Assembly: GCA_965199585.1 (NCBI GenBank)
Contig: CBDASI010000002.1
Location: forward strand, 2,914,001-2,978,000
DNA: 64,000 nt
Source: JAVVHH01 sp965199585
Lineage (GTDB): Bacteria > Pseudomonadota > Alphaproteobacteria > Acetobacterales > Acetobacteraceae
Direction: 5' to 3'
Position 1 is the stretch's first letter. Each line of letters starts with the position of its first letter. The notes beneath the pieces are model-generated. The model worked only from the letters and a program-made list of their open reading frames with translations, ran no database searches and was not told the DNA's origin. A program made the translations under genes and the position numbers. Of the stretch, positions 8,791 to 16,990 are shown piece after piece.

Positions 8791-9771
8791 ATGATCGCCC
8801 CGCGCGAGAACCCGCATTTGTTCGGGCACAACGCTGCCGAAGCCGCGTTCGAGGCCGCCCGGTCCGCCGGCCGACTGCACCATGCCTGGCTGATCACCGG
8901 CACGGACGGGGTCGGCAAGGCGACGCTGGCCTACCGACTGGTGCGCCGCTTGCTGACCACGGCCGGCGACCCGAACGACCCGGCCAACCCCAGCTTCCGC
9001 CGCATTGCCCAAGGTACCCATGCCGACCTGCTGACCGTCGCCCGCGAGTGGGACGACAAGCGTAAGCGGCAGCGCACCGAGATCGTCATCGAGGGCGCCC
9101 GCGACGTCGCCGGCTTCCTCCGCCTCACTCCGGCCGAGGGCGGTTGGCGAGTCGTGATCGTCGACGGCACCGAATACCTCAACCGCAACGCCGCCAATGC
9201 GATCCTCAAGGTGCTCGAGGAACCGCCAGCCCGCGCGATCCTGTTGCTGACCTGCGCCGCCCCCGGCCGGCTACTGCCGACCATCCGCAGCCGCTGCCGC
9301 CGGCTCCATCTCGATCCGCTGGATGCGGCGGCGATGGATCAGGCGCTGGATTTTCTCCTGCCCGGCCACGATCCCGGCCTGGCAGCGCTGGCGGATGGTG
9401 CGCCGGGTCATGCGGCGCTGCTGGCCGACGAGGGCGGAGTGGCGATCGCGGCCCTCGTCGAGGGCGTGCTGCAGGCGGCCGCACCGCCATCGATCACCCG
9501 CGCCTGGGACCTGGCCGACAAGCTGAACCGCAGCGACTCCGGTTACTCGGCCTTCATGGACATGCTCCGCACACGGCTGAGTGCGGCCATCCGCGACGCC
9601 GCTCGCAGCAGCGGGCAGGGCAGGCAAGACCGCCTCCTGTCCCGTCGCCCCCTAGCCGAATGGGGCGAAGTGTGGCACGCGCTGGGCCGCCTGCAAGACG
9701 AAACCGAGCGCTCCAACTTGGATAAGCGCCACGCGATCGTGGCCAGCCTGGAACTGCTTGATGCCCCCTGA
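8791..9771 (+). CDS. holB: DNA polymerase III subunit delta'
   Basis: Clamp-loader subunit of the replicative polymerase. With ATG at 8791 the protein has 326 residues; the frame is open further upstream, but only through low-complexity Pro/Ser sequence that shadows tmk. The AAA+ fold shows GTDGVGKATLAYRL (Walker A), an NRNAANAILKVLEEPP sensor region and the SRC arginine-finger motif in IRSRCRR. It overlaps the metG start by 11 bases. Confidence 0.93.
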   Translation: MIAPRENPHLFGHNAAEAAFEAARSAGRLHHAWLITGTDGVGKATLAYRLVRRLLTTAGDPNDPANPSFRRIAQGTHADLLTVAREWDDKRKRQRTEIVIEGARDVAGFLRLTPAEGGWRVVIVDGTEYLNRNAANAILKVLEEPPARAILLLTCAAPGRLLPTIRSRCRRLHLDPLDAAAMDQALDFLLPGHDPGLAALADGAPGHAALLADEGGVAIAALVEGVLQAAAPPSITRAWDLADKLNRSDSGYSAFMDMLRTRLSAAIRDAARSSGQGRQDRLLSRRPLAEWGEVWHALGRLQDETERSNLDKRHAIVASLELLDAP

Positions 9772-11311
9772 GAACCCAGCCCCCACCTTCTACATCACGA
9801 CGCCGATCTTCTACGTGAACGGCGCCCCGCATCTCGGCCATGCCTACACCTCGATCGCCACCGACACGCTCGCACGCTGGAAGCGGCTGGACGGGGTGGA
9901 CGTGCTGTTCGTCACTGGGACGGACGAACACGGCCAGAAGGTCGAGCAGGCCGCCCGCGATGCCGGCGTCGAACCGCAGGCCTTCGTCGACGACGTGTCG
10001 GCAAAGTTCCGCGCGCTCGGGCCGGTGCTGAACCTGTCCAACGACGTCTTCATCCGCACCACCGAAGCCCGGCATGCCCGCGCCTGCCAGGAAGTCTGGC
10101 GCCGCCTGCGCGACAACGGCGACATCTATCTCGGTCACTACGAAGGCTGGTACGCGCTCCGCGACGAAGCCTTCTACAACGAAGACGAGCTGACCACCGC
10201 CACCGACGGCACGAAATTCGCGCCGACGGGTGCCCCGGTGAGTTGGATGCGCGAGCCCAGCTACTTCTTCCGGCTCTCGGCATGGGGTGACCGGCTGATC
10301 GAGTACTATGACGGCCTGCCCGACCGCATCCTCCCACCGGGTCGCCGCAACGAGGTGATCAGCTTCGTCCGTGGCGGCCTGAAAGACTTGGCGGTCAGTC
10401 GCTCCGGCTTTGCGTGGGGCGTGCCGGTGCCCGACGACGCGGACCACGTGATGTATGTCTGGCTCGACGCGTTGGTGAATTACCTGACGGCGTGCGGTTT
10501 CCCGGACGAGACGGATTGCCTGTGGCGCTTCTGGCCCGCCGACATCCACGTCGTCGGTAAGGACATCATCCGCTTCCATGCCGTGATCTGGCCGGCGGTT
10601 TGCCTGGCGGCCGGGCTACCCCCGCCGCAGCGGATCGTCGCGCATGGCTGGTGGACCGCGCGCGGTGAGAAGATGAGCAAGTCGCTCGGCAATGCGATCG
10701 ACGGGATCGCCCTTGTCGAGACCTACGGCATCGACGCCGTCCGCTTCTTCGTGCTGCGCGAGATCCCCTTCGGCAACGACGGCGATTTCAGCGACGACGC
10801 CCTCATACGGCGGCTCAACGCCGAGCTGGCCAACGACCTCGGCAACCTGTCGCAGCGCACGCTGTCGCAGATCGCCAAGAACCTCGGTGGCCTCTTGCCG
10901 GAAGCATCGCCACCAACCGACGTCGACGTCGCCTTGCTTGAGCCGGCGCGCGCGTTACCCGCCACTTTACGTCCGCTGATGGATCGCATGGCGCTCGGCG
11001 ACGCGCTCGAGGAAGTCTGGAAGACGATCCGAGCGGCCAATGCCTATGTCGACCACCAGGCACCTTGGGCGCTGCGCAAGACCGATCTCGCCCGCATGGC
11101 GGCTGTGTTGCGTGTGTTGGTCGATACGCTTCGTGTAGTAGCGACGGTGCTGACGCCTTTCATGCCGGACAGCATGGGGCGCATGCTGGACCAACTGGGC
11201 ATTCCTGCCGACGCGCGCTCCTTGGCCGCGCTGGAGACGCCGATCCCTGGTGGCGTAAGTTTGCCGGCGCCCCAGGGCATCTTCCCACGTTACATCGAGA
11301 CCGAAGCATAA
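9761..11311 (+). CDS. metG: Methionyl-tRNA synthetase
   Basis: Charges tRNA-Met. The 516-residue class I synthetase has the HIGH-like motif in NGAPHLGHAYTS, the KMSKS loop (GEKMSKSLGN) and an anticodon-binding helical domain. No C-terminal tRBD-like domain or zinc-knuckle cysteine pairs are visible, so it is the short form without zinc. The start is ATG at 9761 inside the 3' end of holB; a TTG precedes it by three bases. tatD follows after seven bases. Confidence 0.96.
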   Translation: MPPENPAPTFYITTPIFYVNGAPHLGHAYTSIATDTLARWKRLDGVDVLFVTGTDEHGQKVEQAARDAGVEPQAFVDDVSAKFRALGPVLNLSNDVFIRTTEARHARACQEVWRRLRDNGDIYLGHYEGWYALRDEAFYNEDELTTATDGTKFAPTGAPVSWMREPSYFFRLSAWGDRLIEYYDGLPDRILPPGRRNEVISFVRGGLKDLAVSRSGFAWGVPVPDDADHVMYVWLDALVNYLTACGFPDETDCLWRFWPADIHVVGKDIIRFHAVIWPAVCLAAGLPPPQRIVAHGWWTARGEKMSKSLGNAIDGIALVETYGIDAVRFFVLREIPFGNDGDFSDDALIRRLNAELANDLGNLSQRTLSQIAKNLGGLLPEASPPTDVDVALLEPARALPATLRPLMDRMALGDALEEVWKTIRAANAYVDHQAPWALRKTDLARMAAVLRVLVDTLRVVATVLTPFMPDSMGRMLDQLGIPADARSLAALETPIPGGVSLPAPQGIFPRYIETEA

Positions 11312-11318
11312 GCCACTC

Positions 11319-12092
11319 ATGTTGATAGATTCGCACTGCCATCTGGATATGTTCGAGGTGCCCGAGCGCGACGACATCATCGCTCGGGCGGCGGAGGCGG
11401 GCGTGACCGAGTTGGTCACCATAGGAACCCGCATGGGGCAATCCCGCCACCTCGTGGACTTCGTCAAAGGCCGGGACCGGATCTGGTGCACGGTAGGCGT
11501 CCATCCCAACAGCGTGGGCGAGGACCCGCTCGCGGAGACGGATGCGATCGTCGCATTGTCCCGGCATTCCAAAGTGATCGGTATCGGCGAGTCAGGCCTC
11601 GATTATTTCTACAAGCGCTCGCCGCGGGACCTGCAGCAGGAGTCTTTTCGGCGACATATCCGGGCGGCGAGGATCGCCGGATTACCGCTGGTGATCCATG
11701 CCCGCGACGCCGATGAAGATATCCCCAGAATACTGCAAGAAGAATGGGATAGCGTCGGTCCGTTCAACTTTCTTCTTCACTGCTTCAGTTCGACGCGTGC
11801 GCTGGCCGATGCTGCGATCGCCCTCGGCGGCTACATCAGCTTCTCAGGGATCCTGACCTTTCCGAAATCAGTCGAACTGCGTGAGATCGCCGCATCGGTC
11901 CCGTCCGCCAGGGTCCTGGTCGAGACCGATGCACCGTACCTGGCACCCGTGCCGTATCGTGGAAAGCGCAACGAACCCGCGTATGTCGCCGATACGGCGC
12001 GCGTGCTGGCCGACGTGCGTGGCCTGTCGCTCGACGATCTCGGACAACTCACGACAGCCAATTTCCGGCGCTTATTCGCGCGGACCGCCTGA
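11319..12092 (+). CDS. tatD: TatD family metal-dependent deoxyribonuclease
   Basis: TIM-barrel metal-dependent hydrolase; TatD homologues have 3'-5' exonuclease activity. The 257-residue sequence contains the metal ligands of the family: IDSHCHLDMFE at the N-terminus, GIGESGLDYFYKRS, VIHARDA and VETDAPYLAP near the C-terminus. It sits between metG and a PhnP-like hydrolase, an order often seen in Proteobacteria. Confidence 0.94.
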   Translation: MLIDSHCHLDMFEVPERDDIIARAAEAGVTELVTIGTRMGQSRHLVDFVKGRDRIWCTVGVHPNSVGEDPLAETDAIVALSRHSKVIGIGESGLDYFYKRSPRDLQQESFRRHIRAARIAGLPLVIHARDADEDIPRILQEEWDSVGPFNFLLHCFSSTRALADAAIALGGYISFSGILTFPKSVELREIAASVPSARVLVETDAPYLAPVPYRGKRNEPAYVADTARVLADVRGLSLDDLGQLTTANFRRLFARTA

Positions 12093-12094
12093 GC

Positions 12095-12889
12095 TTGGTT
12101 CAAGTCACCATCCTGGGCTGCGGTGGCTCGGCGGGCGTGCCACAACTCGGCGGCGCGGATGGCACCGGCGATTGGGGCGCCTGTGACCCGGCCGAGCCGC
12201 GCAATCGCCGGACCCGGTCGAGCATCGTCATCCAAGGGGAGGGCGGTGATCGCTTGTTGATCGACAGCTCGCCGGACATGCGGGCGCAACTCCTGGCCTG
12301 TGCCGTGCCGCGCATCGACGCGATCCTGTTTACGCATGCGCACGCGGACCATGTCCTCGGCATCGACGACATCCGCATCCTGAACCGCATCGCCAAGCGC
12401 CCGATCGATGCCTTCGCCGAAGCTGGAACGATCGCCGAACTCGACCGTCGTTTCGATTACGCCTTCAAGGACTGGACCAGTCAGCCGCATTTTTTCCGGC
12501 CCGTGCTCGTCAAGCGCCCGATCGCGTTCGGCGACACCGTCGAGACCTGCGGCCTGAGGTTGACGACCTTCGAGCAGGATCACGGCTATCTCTCGACCAT
12601 CGGGTTCCGCACCGGCGGCTTCGGTTATTCGACCGATGTCGCCACCCTCGACGACGCCGCGTTCGAGATCCTGGCCGGTGTCGACACCTGGGTGGTCGAC
12701 TGCTTTCAACGGGGCAAGCACACGACGCACGCCAACGTCGCGCAGGTGATCGAATGGTTCGAACGGCTGCAGCCCCGCCGCATGATCCTGACCCATATGG
12801 GATTTGACCTTGACTGGTCCTGGCTCAAGAAGCGGCTGCCAGCCGGTATCGAGCCGGCTTTCGACGGCATGCGGATCGACGCGTCATAG
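12095..12889 (+). CDS. MBL-fold metal-dependent hydrolase, PhnP-like
   Basis: Metallo-beta-lactamase-fold phosphodiesterase-like enzyme of 264 residues. The metal motif HAHADH (FTHAHADHVLGIDD) and downstream metal-binding histidines (FEQDHGY, LTHMGFDLD) match PhnP-type proteins. No phosphonate genes are nearby, so a C-P lyase role is unlikely and the substrate is unknown. The start is TTG at 12095, two bases after the tatD stop, because no ATG is available before the conserved TILGCGGSAGVP strand. Confidence 0.88.
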   Translation: MVQVTILGCGGSAGVPQLGGADGTGDWGACDPAEPRNRRTRSSIVIQGEGGDRLLIDSSPDMRAQLLACAVPRIDAILFTHAHADHVLGIDDIRILNRIAKRPIDAFAEAGTIAELDRRFDYAFKDWTSQPHFFRPVLVKRPIAFGDTVETCGLRLTTFEQDHGYLSTIGFRTGGFGYSTDVATLDDAAFEILAGVDTWVVDCFQRGKHTTHANVAQVIEWFERLQPRRMILTHMGFDLDWSWLKKRLPAGIEPAFDGMRIDAS

Positions 12890-12931
12890 TAAGCCTGACT
12901 TTCCATAATTATAGTTATCGGGTATTGAGCG

Positions 12932-13381
12932 ATGCAGCTTTCTGCGGGTTATGGGTTCCGCTTCCATCATCTCGGCCTCGCTGTCCCCGGCCCTGACCAG
13001 GCTTTCACGTTCCTCGCAACACTGGGCTATGTCGCCGGCGTACAAACATTTGATCCGCTTCAAAACGTAAACCTCGCGATGCGGCATCACGTGACGATGC
13101 CGGACGTCGAAGTCATTTGGCCCGGAGACGGCCCATCTCCGATCGACCAGATGATCAAGCGCGGCAATATGATCTACCATATGTGTTTCGAGACCGACGA
13201 TGCCGATACATCCATTGCGGCGCTCGAGGCCGACGGGTTACGTGTATTTTCGCTCGGCGCACCAAAACCGGCGCGACTGTTCGGCGGTGTGCCGGTCTCG
13301 TTCCATCGGATCGACGGCGTCGGCCTGATTGAATTCATCCATGGGAGCCCACTGCCCCCGGTGCCGATCCTAGTGCCTTAG
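12932..13381 (+). CDS. VOC (glyoxalase/dioxygenase fold) family protein
   Basis: Vicinal-oxygen-chelate fold protein of 149 residues. The paired beta-alpha-beta-beta-beta units supply likely metal ligands: a His in FHHLGLAV, a His in MIYHMCFET and a Glu in LIEFIHG, as in methylmalonyl-CoA epimerase and glyoxalase I. The substrate cannot be told from sequence. The 42-base gap upstream is unusually AT-rich for this window (CCATAATTATAGTTATC) and may hold its promoter. It is the last gene of the co-directional housekeeping block. Confidence 0.82.
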   Translation: MQLSAGYGFRFHHLGLAVPGPDQAFTFLATLGYVAGVQTFDPLQNVNLAMRHHVTMPDVEVIWPGDGPSPIDQMIKRGNMIYHMCFETDDADTSIAALEADGLRVFSLGAPKPARLFGGVPVSFHRIDGVGLIEFIHGSPLPPVPILVP

Positions 13382-13382
13382 A

Positions 13383-13913
13383 CTAGCGGTGGAAGCCGCC
13401 GCCGCGGAACCCGCCGCCGTAGCCACGGCCGCCGTAATACCCGCCCCGATATCCGCCGCCATAGAATCGGCCGTAACCAAACCCGATCCCGAAGCCGACA
13501 TATGGTCCGAAATAGCCGCCGTATGGATAACCGCCGTAGCCGTATCCGCCATAGGGATACCCGTAGCCATAGGGATAGCCGGCATAGGCCGGGTAAGCGT
13601 ATGGCACACTGCTATAAGCCGGGTATGCCGCGACCTGCTGCTGGATCACCGCCTCGCCACGTGACGCCATGCAGCCGTAATACTGCTCCTCCGTCACCGG
13701 CGCCGCCTGTGTCGCACTTGTGGTAGTGCCCGTCGACACCGCTACCTGCGTGCGGCATACCGCATCATCTGCCCGGAGGTCCGCTTCCGTCTTATTCTGA
13801 CCCGGGATGACCGTGTAGGTCGGCGCACCAACCGGCACGGCTGCCACGCACCCGGTCAGTGCCAGCCCGGCACCACCGACGATCAACAGCTTTAATGCGC
13901 GCATCCGAACCAC
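13383..13913 (-). CDS. Gly/Tyr-rich putative lipoprotein
   Basis: Unrecognised 176-residue secreted protein. A signal peptide ends in a lipobox (LALTGC); ATG at 13904 may be the true start because it places the signal at the N-terminus. A soluble central part has two cysteines (VCRTQ and YYGCMASRG). The last roughly 85 residues are a low-complexity Gly/Tyr/Pro tail (YPYGGYGYGG-type units, then GGGYRGGYYGGRGYGGG). An AGAGGG ribosome-binding site precedes the start. Surface association is plausible. It converges with the VOC gene, with one base between the stops. Confidence 0.75.
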   Translation of the reverse strand: MVRMRALKLLIVGGAGLALTGCVAAVPVGAPTYTVIPGQNKTEADLRADDAVCRTQVAVSTGTTTSATQAAPVTEEQYYGCMASRGEAVIQQQVAAYPAYSSVPYAYPAYAGYPYGYGYPYGGYGYGGYPYGGYFGPYVGFGIGFGYGRFYGGGYRGGYYGGRGYGGGFRGGGFHR

Positions 13914-13980
13914 CCTCTAAGAGTATCGTAACAACGTTAAGCGTGTCTTAGGCCCATGCTGCCTCACGCGGTTGTCACAT

Positions 13981-14493
13981 TCAGCGGCGTCGTCCCAGCC
14001 GCATCATGATCATCAACACGCTGTCGACCGGGATGGCCGGCACCTCACGCAGCCGCCAGTACCACCGCCGCTTCCATCGCCGACTCGCGGCCACCCTCGG
14101 TGCCTGGCCTGGCCTGGCCCGCACTCCCGCCAGTCGCAGCAGGAGCACGCATCGGGCCATGTGATAGGCCGATGTCGCGACATAGGTGGGCTGTTCCGGC
14201 CCAAGCAGTCGGGCACAGGCGAGCGCTGATCGGAGCGTATTGACCGCGGTCGGTTCCTCGAGGATCGAGCCACGCGAAACCCCGGCGTCGGCGAGCAGGT
14301 CCGCCATCACCACGGCTTCCGGCCGCCCGAACCGACCCTGCCCGCCCGTCGGCATGTAGATTGGGTCCACCAGCCGCTCGCCGGTCGCCAATGCCGCCGC
14401 CACTCGCGCTTGCATGACGCCGCTCGCCGTGCCGTCCGGCCGCACCGCCGCGCCGAAGATGACCACCGCCGGGCGTGGGGGCACCGATCTCAC
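13981..14493 (-). CDS. YdcF/ElyC-like DUF218 protein
   Basis: DUF218 family protein of 170 residues; relatives include YdcF and ElyC (envelope biogenesis). The core shows VVIFGAAVRPDGTAS, a polar glycine loop in YMPTGGQGRFG, the acidic ILEEPTAVNT segment and VATSAYHMARC. The start is GTG at 14493, which overlaps the upstream methyltransferase stop as GTGA; the longer frame to 14553 would overlap it by 64 bases. No N-terminal membrane helices are present, so this is the short form. Confidence 0.85.
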   Translation of the reverse strand: MRSVPPRPAVVIFGAAVRPDGTASGVMQARVAAALATGERLVDPIYMPTGGQGRFGRPEAVVMADLLADAGVSRGSILEEPTAVNTLRSALACARLLGPEQPTYVATSAYHMARCVLLLRLAGVRARPGQAPRVAASRRWKRRWYWRLREVPAIPVDSVLMIMMRLGRRR

Positions 14494-15755
14494 GGCGGCG
14501 CGGCAAGCAGGATCCGGTTGGCCTGCATCAGCGGCGTGACCGTATCGCGCCATGCCCGCTGCGTCAGCTCCGGCTTAACTCCCCTCGCCTCCAGCGTCGC
14601 CAGGATCGCCCCGACCGCGCGCTTCCCGTCGATCAGCCCGAGGATCGCGCCCGCCAGCTTCGGCAGCGCGACCGGCACGCGCAGCCCGTCGAACAACATC
14701 GGCAATGTTCCGTCCGGTCGGATCGCCGCCGCGATCTCCGGCGCCGCCATTTCTCGCGCGATCGGCACCGAGTCGGGCCGCATGCACTCGGGCGGCATCG
14801 GCGCATCCTCCGCCCGCACGCAATACACCACATGCGTGCTCATGTTGCCGCTCAGCGCTTCAGCCAGGGCCGCCCGCTGGAGCGGTGGCAAATCCGCAAT
14901 CCGCGCCCGCAGCTTGGGATCCGGCAGGAACATCGCCGGGTCATAGCGCATCGGCTCCATCCACGCCGTCACGCGAAGGCCGGCCTCGTCCAGCAACGCC
15001 GCCAGCGCCGGCACCGTGTACGATCGGTCGCGCGGATTGAGCAGCAGATCATACAACCCGGCGTCACCGCCATCGATATGATCACCAAAATACCGATTGG
15101 CCCGTAGCCACGCCGTCTCCGGCAGATGCCGCATGACCCGGCGCGCCACGTCCAGTCGCGCGGGCGGTGGATCGCCGTCCGGCGCAAGCATCGCCAGCGC
15201 GTCCTGCAACATATAGACGCCGGTGCGCCCGTGTGGGGCATACACCATCAGCCCGAGCCCACCCCCGGGCGCCAGCACCGAGAGCAGGGCGCGCAACCCG
15301 GCCGCCGGGTCGGGCAGATGGTGGAGGACCCCGCAGCAATCGATGTAATCGAACGGTCCCAGCCCCGATCCCGGCAGATCCAGCAGCGACGAGGAGCGCC
15401 AGTCCAGGTCGAGCCCTCGGGCCGTCGCCCGCGATCGCGCGATCTCCTGCGCCGCCCGCGATCGGTCGAGATGCGTGACCCGGCCGGGCCGTCCATCGCG
15501 CCGCAGGTGTTCGGCCAGCATGATCGCCCCATCCCCGGTGCCGCCGCCCGCAACCAGCGCCCGCAAGCCCGCCGACCGCGGACGCCTCGCGCCGAATACC
15601 CAGTGGTCGATCTCCCGTAAGTGGCTTGGGCTGCCGACGATCAACCGCTTGGCCTCGTCCCGCGCATCCCGCTGCGGATAGGGATACGCCTCGTATTGCG
15701 CGGCGAGCCGCCCGTCGGTGACGTCGGCGCGATCGGTTCCAGTTGCATCAACCAT
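14490..15755 (-). CDS. Class I SAM-dependent methyltransferase
   Basis: 421-residue protein with a seven-strand methyltransferase domain in the N-terminal half. Motif I appears as ALVAGGGTGDGAIMLAEHL, the acidic post-motif as LDRS, and motif IV as FDYIDCCGVLHHLPDP. The roughly 180-residue C-terminal part is helical and its substrate is unknown. The N-terminal YEAYPYPQRDA recalls methyltransferases fused to or partnered with TPR proteins. Its ATG (15755-15753) overlaps the divergent TrmH-like start (15754) in a shared CATG, so the two promoters must lie inside each other's coding region. Confidence 0.85.
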   Translation of the reverse strand: MVDATGTDRADVTDGRLAAQYEAYPYPQRDARDEAKRLIVGSPSHLREIDHWVFGARRPRSAGLRALVAGGGTGDGAIMLAEHLRRDGRPGRVTHLDRSRAAQEIARSRATARGLDLDWRSSSLLDLPGSGLGPFDYIDCCGVLHHLPDPAAGLRALLSVLAPGGGLGLMVYAPHGRTGVYMLQDALAMLAPDGDPPPARLDVARRVMRHLPETAWLRANRYFGDHIDGGDAGLYDLLLNPRDRSYTVPALAALLDEAGLRVTAWMEPMRYDPAMFLPDPKLRARIADLPPLQRAALAEALSGNMSTHVVYCVRAEDAPMPPECMRPDSVPIAREMAAPEIAAAIRPDGTLPMLFDGLRVPVALPKLAGAILGLIDGKRAVGAILATLEARGVKPELTQRAWRDTVTPLMQANRILLAAPP

Positions 15756-16362
15756 GACGAACGCATACGTCGCGCCGATGCATCCCGCCAGGACAGCGCC
15801 TCACACCACCCGCGGCTATTGCGGGATCGGCGCCGAAGGCGTGTCGAAATCCGCCAACGTCGGCGCCCTGCTCCGCACGGCCCACGCGTTCGGCGCCAGC
15901 TTCTGCTTCACCATCGGCGCCGGTTTCGACGCGCGTGCCGGCCGCCGGTCCGACACCGCCGACACGCCCGCCCACGTTCCGCTCTGGCGCTTCGCCGACG
16001 CTGATGCCATCGCCCTGCCCCGCGAATGTGCCCTCGTCGGCATCGAACTGCTCCCCGATGCGGTCGAGCTGCCATCCTTCCGCCACCCGCTCAACGCGGC
16101 CTACGTCCTCGGGCCGGAACGGTCCGGCCTGTCGCCGGCGGTCCTGGCACACTGCAAGCACGTGATCCGCATTCCGACTCGCTTCGCCCTCAACCTCGCC
16201 ATCGCCGGTGCCATCGTGCTCTATGATCGGCTGCTGCAGCACGGCCGCTTTGCCGAACGCCCCGTCGCCAGCGGCGGCCCGGTAGTACCGCTGGAGCCGC
16301 CGGGCTCCCATGGTGATCCACGGTTCCGGCGCACGGTGCCGGATTGGATGGCGCGCGACTGA
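15754..16362 (+). CDS. TrmH (SpoU) family RNA 2'-O-methyltransferase
   Basis: SPOUT-class methyltransferase of 202 residues, probably acting on tRNA or rRNA ribose. The SpoU motifs are intact: GVSKSANVGALLRTAHAF (motif 1), YVLGPERSGLS (motif 2) and FALNLAIAGAIVLYDRL (motif 3). The C-terminal 40 residues are a basic/Pro-rich tail. ATG at 15754 or at 15778 are both possible; the latter would shorten the N-terminus by eight residues and avoid the overlap with the divergent methyltransferase. Confidence 0.87.
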   Translation: MTNAYVAPMHPARTAPHTTRGYCGIGAEGVSKSANVGALLRTAHAFGASFCFTIGAGFDARAGRRSDTADTPAHVPLWRFADADAIALPRECALVGIELLPDAVELPSFRHPLNAAYVLGPERSGLSPAVLAHCKHVIRIPTRFALNLAIAGAIVLYDRLLQHGRFAERPVASGGPVVPLEPPGSHGDPRFRRTVPDWMARD

Positions 16363-16423
16363 TGGTGGGGAGATCAGCTTGATCCGTGCTTGTCCCGTCG
16401 CGCCGCTCAACATATTTTGACGT

Positions 16424-16990
16424 ATGTCCTCTCGCTCGATCCGGCTCATCGCGGCTGCACTCCTCTCGGTGCCGGCTCTCTCTTGGACGCTGCCGGTTGG
16501 CGCTGCCGAGCCGCGCGGTAGTCATGCCGCCCCGCATGCCGTTCGGAAGCCGTCGGTTGCCGGGCCCAAGCGAATCGGCGTGTTCGATGACTGGCAGGCG
16601 GCGACCAATCAGGAGGCCGGCCAGCCCGTCTGTTACGCGTTCAGCCGTCCCGCCGCCTCGACTCCCGCGGTCCCGGGCCGCGGCGATGTCGTGCTGACCG
16701 TGACCGAGCGCAGCGGCGGCCGCGATGCGGTGGCGCTGACCGCCGGGTTCGCCTACCCGGCCAATGCCGAGATGGAAATGTCGGCTGAGGGGGTCACCCT
16801 ACCCTTCTACACCGCGGGCCGATCGGCATTCGCCCGCGACGGCCGCGCCGCCGTCGCCTTGTTCAACCGGGGCCGGCAAGCGGTCGCGCGCTCGCCAGGG
16901 CCGCGTGGTCAGGCCGTCAGCGACACGTTCAGCCTGCGAGGCTTTGCCCAGGCCTATGCCGCGATCGTCAAGGCATGTCCCGCGCGATGA
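16424..16990 (+). CDS. IalB-like exported protein
   Basis: 188-residue exported protein with a Sec signal (LIAAALLSVPALSWTLPVGAAE). The mature region resembles the invasion-associated locus B fold: FDDWQAATNQEAGQPVCYAFSRP, a beta-rich centre and a second Cys near the C-terminus (VKACPAR) that could form a disulfide with the first. 'Invasion' is only a family name. It overlaps rlmN by four bases (ATGA). A possible promoter (TTGTCC, 17 bases, TATTTT ending at 16418) would give an almost leaderless transcript; this is weak. Confidence 0.72.
   Translation: MSSRSIRLIAAALLSVPALSWTLPVGAAEPRGSHAAPHAVRKPSVAGPKRIGVFDDWQAATNQEAGQPVCYAFSRPAASTPAVPGRGDVVLTVTERSGGRDAVALTAGFAYPANAEMEMSAEGVTLPFYTAGRSAFARDGRAAVALFNRGRQAVARSPGPRGQAVSDTFSLRGFAQAYAAIVKACPAR

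Noticed and set aside
12095..12889. PhnP involved in phosphonate use
   Set aside because: The protein is PhnP-like, but no C-P lyase gene is nearby and the tatD context is typical of generic MBL hydrolases.
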